Assembly (NCBI RefSeq): GCF_946479975.1
Contig: NZ_CAMLIX010000003.1
Coordinates: forward strand, 1-64,000
DNA: 64,000 nt
DNA from: an uncultured Flavobacterium sp.
GTDB lineage: Bacteria > Bacteroidota > Bacteroidia > Flavobacteriales > Flavobacteriaceae
Direction of reading: 5' to 3'
Under the pieces are notes generated by a model. It worked only from the letters and a program-made list of their open reading frames with translations. It was not told the origin of the DNA and did no database searches. Positions 52,825 to 60,985 of the stretch are shown here, in pieces. Every line of letters starts with the position of its first letter. The stretch's first letter is position 1. Made by a program: the position numbers and the translations under genes.

Positions 52825-53412
52825 TTACTTTTTGTCTAGGTTTTGTTTTAGCATTTTAGCGTGTTCTAAATGTGCTGTTAAACCTGCAATATTGTTAGAT
52901 GCCCAAGTTTTTACATCTTGGTCATGAGCATTTTTTGTAGCATCTTCAAGTTTTTTGATTGCTTTTTCGTGACCGTCAATCATCATGTCAGCGAATTTTT
53001 TATCGAAATCAATACCTGTTTTTTCGTTCAATTTATTGTATTCTTCTTGTCCGTCTTCAGTTAGAGCAGTTGGAAGAGTAAAGTTTTTCGCTTTTGCTAA
53101 AGCACTAACTTCAGAAGCCGATTTAGTGTGCTCATCAACAAGCATTTTACCAAATTTTTTCACTTCAGCGTTTGTACTTTTTGTTTGTGCCAATTTACCG
53201 ATTTCGATTTCAGCTAAATTAATTTCAGCCTGATCTACTAAAAATTCTGAATCATCTTCTTTGCTGTCAATTGAGTCGAATTTAGCTTCATTTGCATCTT
53301 CAGCAACTTCTTTAGGATCCTCTTGTTTAGTTTCATTTTTACAAGATTGAAGACATAATAAAAGAAGTCCTGCTCCTAAAATAGTTTTTCCGGCTAATAA
53401 TAACTTTTTCAT
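52825..53412 (-). CDS. DUF4142 lipoprotein
   Basis: 195 residues. Lipobox region LCLQSC with Cys24, an acidic linker (EDPKEVAEDANEAKFDSIDS), and a DUF4142 domain about 60-195, a ferritin-like four-helix bundle (EFLVDQAEINLAEIEIGKLAQ, KFGKMLVDEHTKSA, HEKAIKKLEDATKNAHD). The conserved His/Glu/Asp in the helices could bind metal. The family is linked to stress and is often near YciE/DUF892 genes, as here (5 kb away). Envelope-located. Confidence 0.9.
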   Translation of the reverse strand: MKKLLLAGKTILGAGLLLLCLQSCKNETKQEDPKEVAEDANEAKFDSIDSKEDDSEFLVDQAEINLAEIEIGKLAQTKSTNAEVKKFGKMLVDEHTKSASEVSALAKAKNFTLPTALTEDGQEEYNKLNEKTGIDFDKKFADMMIDGHEKAIKKLEDATKNAHDQDVKTWASNNIAGLTAHLEHAKMLKQNLDKK

Positions 53413-53553
53413 GATTTTAATAGTTTAAATGTTATAGTGTAAAATTATCCAGAAGATGTAAGAATATTTTACAGGATTTTTAAAGATTGTTATAGGATTT
53501 GGATGCTTATTATAATTATGTTTGTATTATTAAGATGCAAAAGGAATTAATCC

Positions 53554-54426
53554 ATGAAACAAAAAATTACAATCCTATTATCGTTAGCGACAGCTTATTT
53601 ATCAGCTCAAATAAGTTATAAAGGTTTCATTGATAAATATCCAATTGAGTTTGTGACTGATGTTTATTCTGATGGAGAAGGATCTGCAATTTATGCTTAT
53701 GATATTTATGATACGCCTATAGTTTTGAATGCGAGGCTTAAAGAGAAAACTTTGGTATTAATTGAAAAAGATAAAAACAATAAAGAAACAGCCCAGCTCA
53801 CTTTTGAAAATTATGATGCTAAAAGCGAACAATTAAATGGAATTTGGAAAGATTTAAATTCGGGTAAAGAACTTAAAATTAGTTTAACCAAAGACTTTGA
53901 TATTAGTTATGGAAATGATGTAGAATGGACTGAAAGAGAAATTCTGCAGCCAGTTTCTTTCAAAGACAAATATTTTAAATTGGTTATGACTAAAGATAAA
54001 GAGAATTTTTATTCGCAAGTTTCGGCTATAAAAGTTATAGAGAAAAAGACCGATAAAGTAATTCAGAAAATTAATATAGAATGTCAGCTTTGGGGATTGT
54101 ACAATATTAATATAGGAGATTATAATTTTGATGGATTTGAAGAATTCTCTGTTTTCGAATCCAGTTATGCAGGACCAAATACTTCCAGAATATATTTTCT
54201 ATACAATCCGAAAACGGGTAAATATTTTGAAAGCAGTTTTAGCGGCACTTCTCTAGAGTTTGACAGCAAAACAAAAAGAGTCTATGAACACAATCAATGT
54301 TGCGCTGGAAGAAGTATTGAAAAAGCCGAATATAAAGTCGTTAATAATAAAATGGTTTTGGTAAAAAAGACTTGTTTAGAATACGATGAGAAAACCCAAG
54401 ATTATAAAAAGATTAAATGTGGTTAA
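53554..54426 (+). CDS. Secreted protein with XAC2610-like domain
   Basis: 290 residues with signal peptide 1-18. The middle of the mature protein has GDYNFDGFEEFSVFESSYAG and IYFLYNPKTGKYFE, an FG-GAP-like calcium loop and a beta-sheet typical of XAC2610-related domains. No enzyme motif. Probably periplasmic. It is monocistronic, with a terminator downstream. Role unknown. Confidence 0.75.
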   Translation: MKQKITILLSLATAYLSAQISYKGFIDKYPIEFVTDVYSDGEGSAIYAYDIYDTPIVLNARLKEKTLVLIEKDKNNKETAQLTFENYDAKSEQLNGIWKDLNSGKELKISLTKDFDISYGNDVEWTEREILQPVSFKDKYFKLVMTKDKENFYSQVSAIKVIEKKTDKVIQKINIECQLWGLYNINIGDYNFDGFEEFSVFESSYAGPNTSRIYFLYNPKTGKYFESSFSGTSLEFDSKTKRVYEHNQCCAGRSIEKAEYKVVNNKMVLVKKTCLEYDEKTQDYKKIKCG

Positions 54427-54445
54427 TACTATATGTTTATTTCTT

Positions 54446-54479
54446 AATCCCAACTTCAAAAGAGTTGGGATTTTTTTTG
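54446..54479 (+). terminator. Terminator after the XAC2610-like gene
   Basis: AATCCCAACT pairs with AGTTGGGATT, followed by T8. Confidence 0.86.
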
Positions 54480-54665
54480 CTCTACCATAAACCATTAATC
54501 ATCAACAATTAAAATTTACATTTCCACTTTCACAATTCCCATCCTAAAAAATTGAAATTTCAAACTAAAATTCTATAACAGAAAACTTTTAGTTATTGAT
54601 GAACTTTGACATAACAGATTTCGACATACAATTGACGAAGGTGTTAACCTTAAAAAATAGAAATC

Positions 54666-54905
54666 ATGCCAGATCCAAGAATCAAGAATGAAGAGCAGTA
54701 TGAGGCTTTGGTAAAAAAAGGATACAGCAAAGAGAAATCGGCACGTATCGCAAACACGCCAAATGTGGGAGAAAAAGGAGGAAAGGCAAAACCTTACGAA
54801 GAATGGACAAAAGAAGAACTTCAAAAACAGGCAAGTAAAGTCGGTATAAAAGGAAGGTCTTATATGAATAAAAAAGATTTAATTGACTCTTTGAGAAATA
54901 ATTAA
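54666..54905 (+). CDS. Small DUF7218/Rho-N-like protein
   Basis: 79 residues. N-terminal half NEEQYEALVKKGYSKEKSARIAN is a ChaB-like or DUF7218-type helix pair. The C-terminal half, YEEWTKEELQKQASKVGIKG followed by KKDLIDSLR, is a Rho-N/SAP-like helix-extended-helix that binds nucleic acid. It is adjacent to topoisomerase IB in the same direction (41 bp), as is common for these stress-linked proteins. Nucleic-acid binding is inferred from the fold only. Confidence 0.8.
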   Translation: MPDPRIKNEEQYEALVKKGYSKEKSARIANTPNVGEKGGKAKPYEEWTKEELQKQASKVGIKGRSYMNKKDLIDSLRNN

Positions 54906-54946
54906 AATTTAAAATGAATTATTAGTGTGATAAAAAATTTAATATC

Positions 54947-56041
54947 ATGAATGCTGCGAGAAAAGAAGTTTTAATGGATCAATTGATAAAAACGCCTCAT
55001 TTAGTTATCGAAAAATTAGATCTGGAATACATAAACGACAATCAGTTGACAATTGTAAGATGTCGCGAAGGAGAAAATTTCGTTTACAAAAAAAACGGAA
55101 GAAGTGTAAAAAGCAAGAATGAAATTAAACGCATTAATAGTTTGGTATTACCACCAGCTTGGGAAAATGTTCGAATAACAGATATTACAAACGGTCATTT
55201 ACAAGCGGTTGGAACCGATGTAAAAAACAGAAAACAATATCGTTATCATCCAAAATGGAATCTGCTTCGAAATCAGACTAAGTTTTACAAAATAGCAGAA
55301 TTTGGTGCGAAACTTCCATCAATTAGAAAACAAGTTGATATTGATTTGGAAAAGAAAGAATGGTCGAAAGAAAAGGTAACGGCTTTAGTCATTCGATTGA
55401 TGGAGGAAACGCACATTAGAATTGGAAATGAAAAATATGCGAAAGACAATAAGTCGTACGGACTTTCGACTTTGCGCAAACGACATATCAATATCAATAA
55501 AAATTCACTTCGTTTTGAATTTGTTGGTAAAAAAGGAGTACAGCATACCATTACAACTAGAAATAAAAAATTGGTCAAATTGGTAAGCCGATGTGAAGAA
55601 ATTCCAGGATATGAAGTCTTTAAATATTACGATAAAAACGGCGAAAGAAAAGTTTTAGACAGTCATGCCGTAAACGAATATCTGCACAATATTTCTGGTG
55701 AATATTTTAGTGCAAAAGACTTTAGAACTTGGGCGGCATCAATTATTTTCTTTGAAAGTTTAATGGAAATGGGTGTTTCATCTGATGAAAAAGAGATTAA
55801 ACAAAATGTTATCGCAGCGTTTGATATCACAGCCGAAGCACTAGGAAACACAAGAAAAGTCTGTAAAGATTATTACGTTCACCCACTTTTAATTTCGACT
55901 TATGAAGATGGTTCTATTCAGAAATATTTTGATAGAGCAAAGAAAAGCCGAAGCACGAAAAAGTATTTTACAAAATCAGAAATTGCATTTTCTGAGTTGA
56001 TTCACGGTTATGAAATCAATTTAGAAGCGCCATGTTCATAA
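54947..56041 (+). CDS. DNA topoisomerase IB
   Basis: 364 residues, poxvirus-like bacterial topoisomerase IB, shorter than the eukaryotic enzyme. Catalytic core: ALVIRLMEETHIRIGNEKYA (Arg130-type residue), KNSYGLSTLRKRH-like (NKSYGLSTLRKRHI), DFRTWAAS (Arg/His) and the active-site Tyr310 in CKDYYVHP. It relaxes supercoils of either sign without ATP. Bacterial copies sit in accessory or stress regions. It is preceded by the Rho-N-like gene and followed by the DUF1328 membrane peptide, all on one strand. Confidence 0.93.
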   Translation: MNAARKEVLMDQLIKTPHLVIEKLDLEYINDNQLTIVRCREGENFVYKKNGRSVKSKNEIKRINSLVLPPAWENVRITDITNGHLQAVGTDVKNRKQYRYHPKWNLLRNQTKFYKIAEFGAKLPSIRKQVDIDLEKKEWSKEKVTALVIRLMEETHIRIGNEKYAKDNKSYGLSTLRKRHININKNSLRFEFVGKKGVQHTITTRNKKLVKLVSRCEEIPGYEVFKYYDKNGERKVLDSHAVNEYLHNISGEYFSAKDFRTWAASIIFFESLMEMGVSSDEKEIKQNVIAAFDITAEALGNTRKVCKDYYVHPLLISTYEDGSIQKYFDRAKKSRSTKKYFTKSEIAFSELIHGYEINLEAPCS

Positions 56042-56116
56042 AAGAGTTAGAGCATCTCTTAAAAAGCTCACATACAAACAAAATCAAAAATCAGTATTAA
56101 CTAAAAACTATTTATT

Positions 56117-56278
56117 ATGTTACGTTGGACAGTCACATTTATTATTCTAGCGATCATCGCAGGAATATTTGGTTTTGGTGGAATTGCCGCTGGAGCCGCT
56201 AGTATAGCAAAAATTTTATTCTTTATATTTTTAGTCTTATTTGTTATTTCGCTTATCAGCGGAAGAACAAGAGTTTAA
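56117..56278 (+). CDS. DUF1328 membrane peptide (YtjA-like)
   Basis: 53 residues from ATG 56117 to TAA 56276-56278. It starts [20 protein letters not shown], followed by [16 protein letters not shown] and SGRTRV. This matches the DUF1328/YtjA family: two membrane helices separated by a GGIA loop. Members are induced by general stress in many bacteria. It lies between topB-type topoisomerase and the DUF5661-like gene. Its own terminator follows. Confidence 0.92.
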   Translation: MLRWTVTFIILAIIAGIFGFGGIAAGAASIAKILFFIFLVLFVISLISGRTRV

Positions 56279-56310
56279 TAAAAATATCAGTAAATAAAAA
56301 AAGAAACAGA

Positions 56311-56345
56311 AACGACACATTAATTCTGATAATGTGTCGTTTTTG
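56311..56345 (+). terminator. Terminator after the DUF1328 gene
   Basis: AACGACACATTA pairs with TAATGTGTCGTTTTT around a 7-nt loop. Confidence 0.87.
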
Positions 56346-56371
56346 GTTTTAATTCTAAAAAAAAAATAGTC

Positions 56372-57019
56372 ATGGCAACAAAGAGTGGCGCTTACCAGGA
56401 TGTGTATGTGAAGAGAGATGATGTAATGGTAAGTTTAAAAAATGATGTTACAGATTTTTGTGAAAAATATATAAAACCAGTTCATCCTGAAAATTGGGAT
56501 TGGTCGATTCGTGATTTTGAGAATCCAGAAAACGATCCAACAACCGAAGAAGCAAGAGCAATTGCTGCGGTTATTTTTAAGGATTTAAATGCTCAAAAAG
56601 AAACAGATGTTGATCTTTCGACAATGAACAATGTACATGCAATAAAGGCTTATTTAGATCCTAAAAGTAAACACGAAGCTTTTAATATGGAAGAATTTGC
56701 TTTTGCATTGAAAGTTGAATTGGAGCACGGAAAAGTAAAAGATGTAAATGTGACCAATAATCATCCGTTCTTGACGGCTATGATTGCGCTGGCTCACATG
56801 ACCGAAAGTTTGACGTATTACAAACGATTAAAGGTAATGGAAGCTGAGGGCGAAATCTATGAAATTATTCGCAAGTTGGAACATACAACAAACGATAAAG
56901 AAAAATGGCAGCAAGAATTAATAAAGGCAGAACAGGAACTTGCAGAAGCAAAAGCTGGACTTGCCGAGCGTTTAGAAAAAATGGACGATATTCCAGTACT
57001 GAAGATTATTGGAGATTAA
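56372..57019 (+). CDS. DUF5661-like protein
   Basis: 215 residues, cytoplasmic. The segment EEFAFALKVELEHG ... IALAHMTESLTYYKRLKVMEAEGE (about 110-175) matches the DUF5661 pattern, in which a conserved His-x(n)-Ala-His and Glu could bind metal. The N-terminal ~100 residues are polar, and the C-terminal ~45 form a coiled coil (KEKWQQELIKAEQELAEAKAGL). Related domains are found near YciE/YciF-type stress genes. Function unknown. Confidence 0.72.
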   Translation: MATKSGAYQDVYVKRDDVMVSLKNDVTDFCEKYIKPVHPENWDWSIRDFENPENDPTTEEARAIAAVIFKDLNAQKETDVDLSTMNNVHAIKAYLDPKSKHEAFNMEEFAFALKVELEHGKVKDVNVTNNHPFLTAMIALAHMTESLTYYKRLKVMEAEGEIYEIIRKLEHTTNDKEKWQQELIKAEQELAEAKAGLAERLEKMDDIPVLKIIGD

Positions 57020-57039
57020 GTAGTTGAATTTTAAACTCA

Positions 57040-57074
57040 AAAAACCGTTCTGTTTTACAGAACGGTTTTTTCTT
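57040..57074. terminator. Bidirectional terminator between the DUF5661-like and acidic genes
   Basis: AAAACCGTTCTGT pairs with ACAGAACGGTTTT around TTT. Both flanking genes converge on it. Confidence 0.9.
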
Positions 57075-57093
57075 TTTAAAAAATCAAAATCAA

Positions 57094-57636
57094 TTATAAA
57101 CGACGCGGATCATTTTCCGGATATCCTTCGTCATCGTTATCTTCCTGAACATCATCTTCTTTATAATCGGTTTCGTCTTCAGAATCTTCGTCATCAATAT
57201 CTTCTAAATCTTCTTCGGTTTCATTAAAATCATTTTCAAAAGTATCTGCAGGATTATCAAATTCATCATTTTCAACTTCCTCGTCCAGATCTTCATCATC
57301 ATCATCAAAATCCTCGCCATCTTCTAGGTCGCTTTCTTCTTCTAAAACAACTTCGTACACGTTGTCATTATCTTCTAGGTCTCTATCGGTATGAAAATCA
57401 TCATTTAAATCATCTTGATCCTCGTCATAACCTCTTCCGTTTAAATCAGGATTTGGTCCATCTGGATTGTGGCCATCTCGAACTGTGTAACCGCGTTCTG
57501 CGTCTTCTGCACTGCTGCTTTGTGTTCTTTGAGTGTTTAAGTCATAAAGCTCTTCGTTCATTACATTATTTCTGTCCGAAGCTTGGTTTTGTAGGTCTTT
57601 AGGAAAAGTGCCGTTTCTTTTATCTGTAGTATTCAT
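57094..57636 (-). CDS. Extremely acidic, probably disordered protein
   Basis: 180 residues. The first 65 are polar and low-complexity (DKRNGTFPKDLQNQASDRNN, NTQRTQSSS). The remaining ~114 contain about 61 Asp/Glu, with runs such as DFDDDDEDLDEE. No signal peptide and almost no hydrophobic residues, so no stable fold is expected. Highly acidic disordered proteins can shield histone-like proteins, bind cations or hydrate the cytoplasm. It is convergent with the DUF5661-like gene and divergent from the YciE-like gene, which suggests co-regulation in one stress set (inference). Confidence 0.7.
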   Translation of the reverse strand: MNTTDKRNGTFPKDLQNQASDRNNVMNEELYDLNTQRTQSSSAEDAERGYTVRDGHNPDGPNPDLNGRGYDEDQDDLNDDFHTDRDLEDNDNVYEVVLEEESDLEDGEDFDDDDEDLDEEVENDEFDNPADTFENDFNETEEDLEDIDDEDSEDETDYKEDDVQEDNDDEGYPENDPRRL

Positions 57637-57823
57637 GATATTGAAGTTTAGTAATTAATATATTCAAATGTAGTTCTGAATACCTTAAAAGGCTTATAGG
57701 ATTTTTTAATGTAATTCTATAATTAACAGATGTTTAGAATGCAATTTTAACGAAGAATCTTATAACTATGCTTGCTGTAGTGAGAGTAATTTTATGTTCA
57801 TATTAATCATAAAAATTATTACC

Positions 57824-58408
57824 ATGAAAACTACAGATAGTAAAAAAGCAACAACTGCAAAAACTACAGATAAACAAACTACACCAAGAGGAGTTACAAA
57901 ACCAAAGTCAAATGCGGCGTCTGGTTTAACTGAATTATTTGAAGACGGATTAAAAGATATTTACTGGGCAGAAAAAGCGCTGACTAAAGCATTGCCAGTT
58001 ATGGCTAAAAACGCTACTTCGGTAGAATTGAAAGATGCAATTGACAATCATTTAACTGAAACTGAAGAACAAATTGTGCGTTTGGAACAAGTATTTAAAA
58101 TCATCGATAAAAAAGCGACAGCTAAAAAATGCGATGCAATGGAAGGTTTAATTGAAGAAGCAAAAGGAATGCTTGAAGAAACCGAAATTGGTGTTGTTCG
58201 TGACGCTGCAATTATTGCTGCAAGTCAGAAAATTGAACATTATGAAATTGCAACTTACGGTACGTTAAGACAATTTGCTGAAACTCTTGGTCTGCCAGAA
58301 GCGGCAACATTATTGGAGCAAACGCTGGACGAAGAAAAAGGTGCCGATAAATTATTGACAGAAGTTGCTGTAAATGCAGTAAACCTAGAAGCTGCAGAGC
58401 TAGAATAA
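57824..58408 (+). CDS. YciE/DUF892 ferritin-like protein
   Basis: 194 residues from ATG 57824; an upstream ATG at 57794 would add a spurious hydrophobic decapeptide. The N-terminal T/K-rich tail (1-30) leads to a four-helix ferritin-like bundle: LFEDGLKDIYWAEKALTKALP, DAIDNHLTETEEQIVRLEQVF, and DAAIIAASQKIEHYEIATYGTL with metal-type Glu/His residues. DUF892 (YciE/YciF) proteins are induced by osmotic and general stress. The K-rich tail could contact DNA. Divergent from the acidic protein across a 187-bp gap. Confidence 0.92.
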   Translation: MKTTDSKKATTAKTTDKQTTPRGVTKPKSNAASGLTELFEDGLKDIYWAEKALTKALPVMAKNATSVELKDAIDNHLTETEEQIVRLEQVFKIIDKKATAKKCDAMEGLIEEAKGMLEETEIGVVRDAAIIAASQKIEHYEIATYGTLRQFAETLGLPEAATLLEQTLDEEKGADKLLTEVAVNAVNLEAAELE

Positions 58409-58426
58409 AAAGCAATACATATACTT

Positions 58427-58462
58427 AAAGTGCAGTTTTCGATTATTCGGACTGCACTTTTG
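58427..58462 (+). terminator. Probable terminator after the YciE-like gene
   Basis: AAAGTGCAGT pairs with ACTGCACTTT around a 14-nt loop. The T run is short. Confidence 0.65.
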
Positions 58463-58484
58463 TCTAATATAAAAATAGAGAGTT

Positions 58485-59216
58485 ATGCCCGAAGGTCCGT
58501 CAATAGTAATTTTAAAAGAAGAAGTACAGCAGTTTACCGGAAAGAAAATTATTTCTGTTTCTGGAAATACTAGTGTTGATATTTCTCGTCTAAAAAATAA
58601 GACGATTAATGCTTTTAAAACCTGGGGAAAACATTTTTTAATTTGTTTTGATTCGTTTACCGTCAAAATTCATCTGCTTTTGTTTGGCACTTATCGAATT
58701 AATGAACGGAAGGAGTCGGAGCCAAGACTAAGTTTGGTTTTTGATGACGGAGAAATTAATTTTTATACCTGTTCAATTAAAATATTAGAAGGCGATATCA
58801 ACTCGCATTACGATTGGAGTGTAGATGTGATGAATGAAGATTGGAATCCGAAGAAAGCTCAAAGCAGTTTAGAAAAAATGCCGGATAAAATGATTTGCGA
58901 TGCTATTCTGGACCAAGATATTTTTTCTGGAGTAGGGAACATTATCAAAAATGAAGTTTTATACCGCTGTTATATTCACCCGGAATCTCTGGTTGGGAAA
59001 ATTCCAAAAGATGATCTTAGCCAGATTATTGCCGAATGTTCGACGTACAGTTTCGAATTTTTATATTGGAAGAAGAAGTTTGAATTGAAAAAACATTGGG
59101 AAGCTCATACCAAAAGCACCTGTTTACGATGCAATCTTCCATTTATTAAGATAAAAACAGGAGAAAAAAAGCGCAGAAGTTTTTTCTGCACCAACTGCCA
59201 AGAATTATATATATGA
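58485..59216 (+). CDS. Nei/Fpg-family DNA glycosylase-lyase
   Basis: 243 residues. The N-terminus MPEGPSIV supplies the Pro nucleophile (after Met removal) and the catalytic Glu. The middle H2TH region includes LDQDIFSGVGNIIKNEVLYR (about 140-165). The C-terminal zinc finger is CLRCNLPFIKIK ... FFCTNC. It should remove oxidised bases and cut the abasic strand. It is smaller than typical Nei. It overlaps the next gene, DUF72, by 4 bp (ATGA), giving coupled translation. Confidence 0.92.
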   Translation: MPEGPSIVILKEEVQQFTGKKIISVSGNTSVDISRLKNKTINAFKTWGKHFLICFDSFTVKIHLLLFGTYRINERKESEPRLSLVFDDGEINFYTCSIKILEGDINSHYDWSVDVMNEDWNPKKAQSSLEKMPDKMICDAILDQDIFSGVGNIIKNEVLYRCYIHPESLVGKIPKDDLSQIIAECSTYSFEFLYWKKKFELKKHWEAHTKSTCLRCNLPFIKIKTGEKKRRSFFCTNCQELYI

Positions 59217-59929
59217 AAAATCAAGTATTAATAGGATGTTCCAGCTTTTACAACAGTTTCTGGAAAAGTATATTTTATCCCCAAAATCTGCCTTCCAAAA
59301 AATGGTTTGACTTTTATTGTCAGCATTTTAATACTTACGAATTCAATGGTAGTTTTTATAAATTTCCAACGCTTAAAATTCTTCAAAATTGGTACAATAA
59401 ATCGCCTGAAGCTTTTACCTTTTCGATAAAAGTACCAAAAGAAATTACGCATATAAAAAAGCTTCATGAATGTGAAACTCTTCTACATGATTTTTATGAA
59501 GTATGTAAAGATGGAATGAAAGACAAATTGGGCGCAATTTTATTTCAATTTCCGCCTAGTTACACTTTCAGCAGAGAAAAATTAGATACAATAATTGGCA
59601 TTTTAAATTATGACTTTCAAAATGTGATCGAATTCCGTCACGAAAGCTGGTGGAATACAGAAGTGTTTACTTCTTTTAAAGAAAACAATATCACATTCTG
59701 CAGCGTGAGTCATCCCGATTTGCCACAAACTATATTTAGCGATTTTCCTTTGCTTTATATTCGGTTTCACGGAGTTCCAAAAATGTTTCATTCTAGTTAT
59801 TCTACAGCCAAATTAGAAGAGGTCGTAAATAAAATTAGTCCTAAAAAGAAAGGATTTGTTTATTTTAATAATACCGCAAGTGAAGCCGGAATATTGAATG
59901 CTTTAGAGCTGAAAAGAATGAATAAATAA
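59213..59929 (+). CDS. DUF72 (YecE-like) protein
   Basis: 238 residues, TIM-barrel-like fold. Typical parts are LIGCSSFYNSFWKSIFYP, LQNWYNKSPEAFTFSIKVPKEITH, IEFRHESWW and LYIRFHGVP. Conserved Glu/Arg/His residues suggest a nuclease- or metal-type active site. Function not established; some family members are linked to stress and DNA repair by gene neighbourhood. Coupled to the Nei-like glycosylase gene, which supports a repair role by context. Confidence 0.88.
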   Translation: MKNQVLIGCSSFYNSFWKSIFYPQNLPSKKWFDFYCQHFNTYEFNGSFYKFPTLKILQNWYNKSPEAFTFSIKVPKEITHIKKLHECETLLHDFYEVCKDGMKDKLGAILFQFPPSYTFSREKLDTIIGILNYDFQNVIEFRHESWWNTEVFTSFKENNITFCSVSHPDLPQTIFSDFPLLYIRFHGVPKMFHSSYSTAKLEEVVNKISPKKKGFVYFNNTASEAGILNALELKRMNK

Positions 59930-59974
59930 TATTTGGGATTGAACCGCAAAAGAGCGCTGGAAAATTTAAGTTTT

Positions 59975-60150
59975 AGCCACAGATTAAAATGATTATTTGG
60001 ATTTTTATAATCCCTATTGGATCCTTTAAATCTGTGGCTTACTTTTGTTTTTTAGGTAAAAAGCAAATAAACAAAGAGACAAAAAAAATAGCCACAGATT
60101 AAAGAGATTTCCAGATTTTTAAATCCTTCTAATCCTTTTAATCTGTGGCT
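59975..60150. repeat. Two tandem CCACAGATTAAA hairpins
   Basis: The 335-bp gap 59930-60264 has no gene. It begins with AACCGCAAAAGAGCG (59942), a single arm of the 45.4 kb family. Hairpin 1 is AGCCACAGATTAAAATGATT with ATCCTTTAAATCTGTGGCT (59975-60039). Hairpin 2 is AGCCACAGATTAAAGAGA with ATCCTTTTAATCTGTGGCT (60090-60150). A perfect palindrome lies at 60204. Confidence 0.85.
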
Positions 60151-60203
60151 AAACTTTTTAATTTTCGTGGAATTTATCTATAATTATACTGATAACGTTG
60201 TGT

Positions 60204-60223
60204 AGACGCACTGCAGTGCGTCT
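60204..60223. repeat. 20-bp perfect palindrome
   Basis: AGACGCACTGCAGTGCGTCT reads identically on both strands. It extends imperfectly as GTAG on the left and CTCTAC on the right. It is GC-rich against the AT-rich surroundings and lies about 40 bp from the 3' end of the flavin-binding gene. Confidence 0.88.
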
Positions 60224-60264
60224 CTACGATATACTTGATTTAACTCTTTGTATAAAAATAGAAA

Positions 60265-60765
60265 CTACAATTTCAAGCTTCCTTCAATTCCGTCGTCCAT
60301 TGTTTTTCCTGTTACAAGAGCAGCAGTCATTTTGGCAATGGCAACCATTTTCCCGTTTTTATTATTCCAGTAATACCCATCTTCTGGAACAAATTTAATA
60401 ACACTTAAATTCGGATCGTCTTCTCCACCTGGCATCCAAACTTTTACAATTGGACTCCATAATTCTTTAATCGTTTCTCTGTCATACTCAATACTTGCAG
60501 TTCCGTGCAGTGTAAGGAATTTATCGTGCGGTTCAGAAAAAAAGATTTCCACCATCGGATTTAATGAAATCTCTGCGTTCTGACTGCTGTTTCTGTCTGA
60601 TAAGAACCAAAGCTGTCCTAAATCATCGATTTTTTGTACAGACATTGGTCTAGATTGTAATCTATATTCGTTGTAAGTACAAAACATACAAGTTTTGATA
60701 TTTTCTGCTAAATCTTTTATTTTGTCTACTGCAAATTCATCTCTAAGGTCTTTATGATCTCCCAT
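60265..60765 (-). CDS. Pyridoxamine 5'-phosphate oxidase-like general stress protein
   Basis: 166 residues. Split beta-barrel flavin-binding fold: FCTYNEYRLQSRPMSVQKID, GQLWFLSDRNSSQN, VEIFFSEPHDKFLTLHGTASIEYD and the C-terminal VKVWMPGGEDDPNLSVIKFVPEDGYYWN. It matches the general stress protein 26 group rather than true PdxH. FMN or F420 binding is likely; substrate unknown. It closes the stress-gene cluster. Confidence 0.9.
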   Translation of the reverse strand: MGDHKDLRDEFAVDKIKDLAENIKTCMFCTYNEYRLQSRPMSVQKIDDLGQLWFLSDRNSSQNAEISLNPMVEIFFSEPHDKFLTLHGTASIEYDRETIKELWSPIVKVWMPGGEDDPNLSVIKFVPEDGYYWNNKNGKMVAIAKMTAALVTGKTMDDGIEGSLKL

Positions 60766-60948
60766 GATATTGTGTTTTTAAGTTTGTATATGTTTGAAAA
60801 ACAAATAGATTGTCTGAAAAATTGTTATAGTAAAGTTGCCAATTTTATATCTTTTCTTATTATATAATTAAGGACAGAAATTATGAGATTTCAATTTTGG
60901 TTTTTGAGTTAGATTGGAAGAATAACCTTAATATCGAATTAAAAGGCG

Positions 60949-60956
60949 TATATTTG
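60949..60956 (+). promoter_or_regulatory. -7 box upstream of the single-domain response regulator
   Basis: TATATTTG, 29 bp before the ATG at 60986. No TTTG at the -33 distance. Confidence 0.6.
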
Positions 60957-60985
60957 AAAGAATTAAACTTACAAGCAAAAATACC

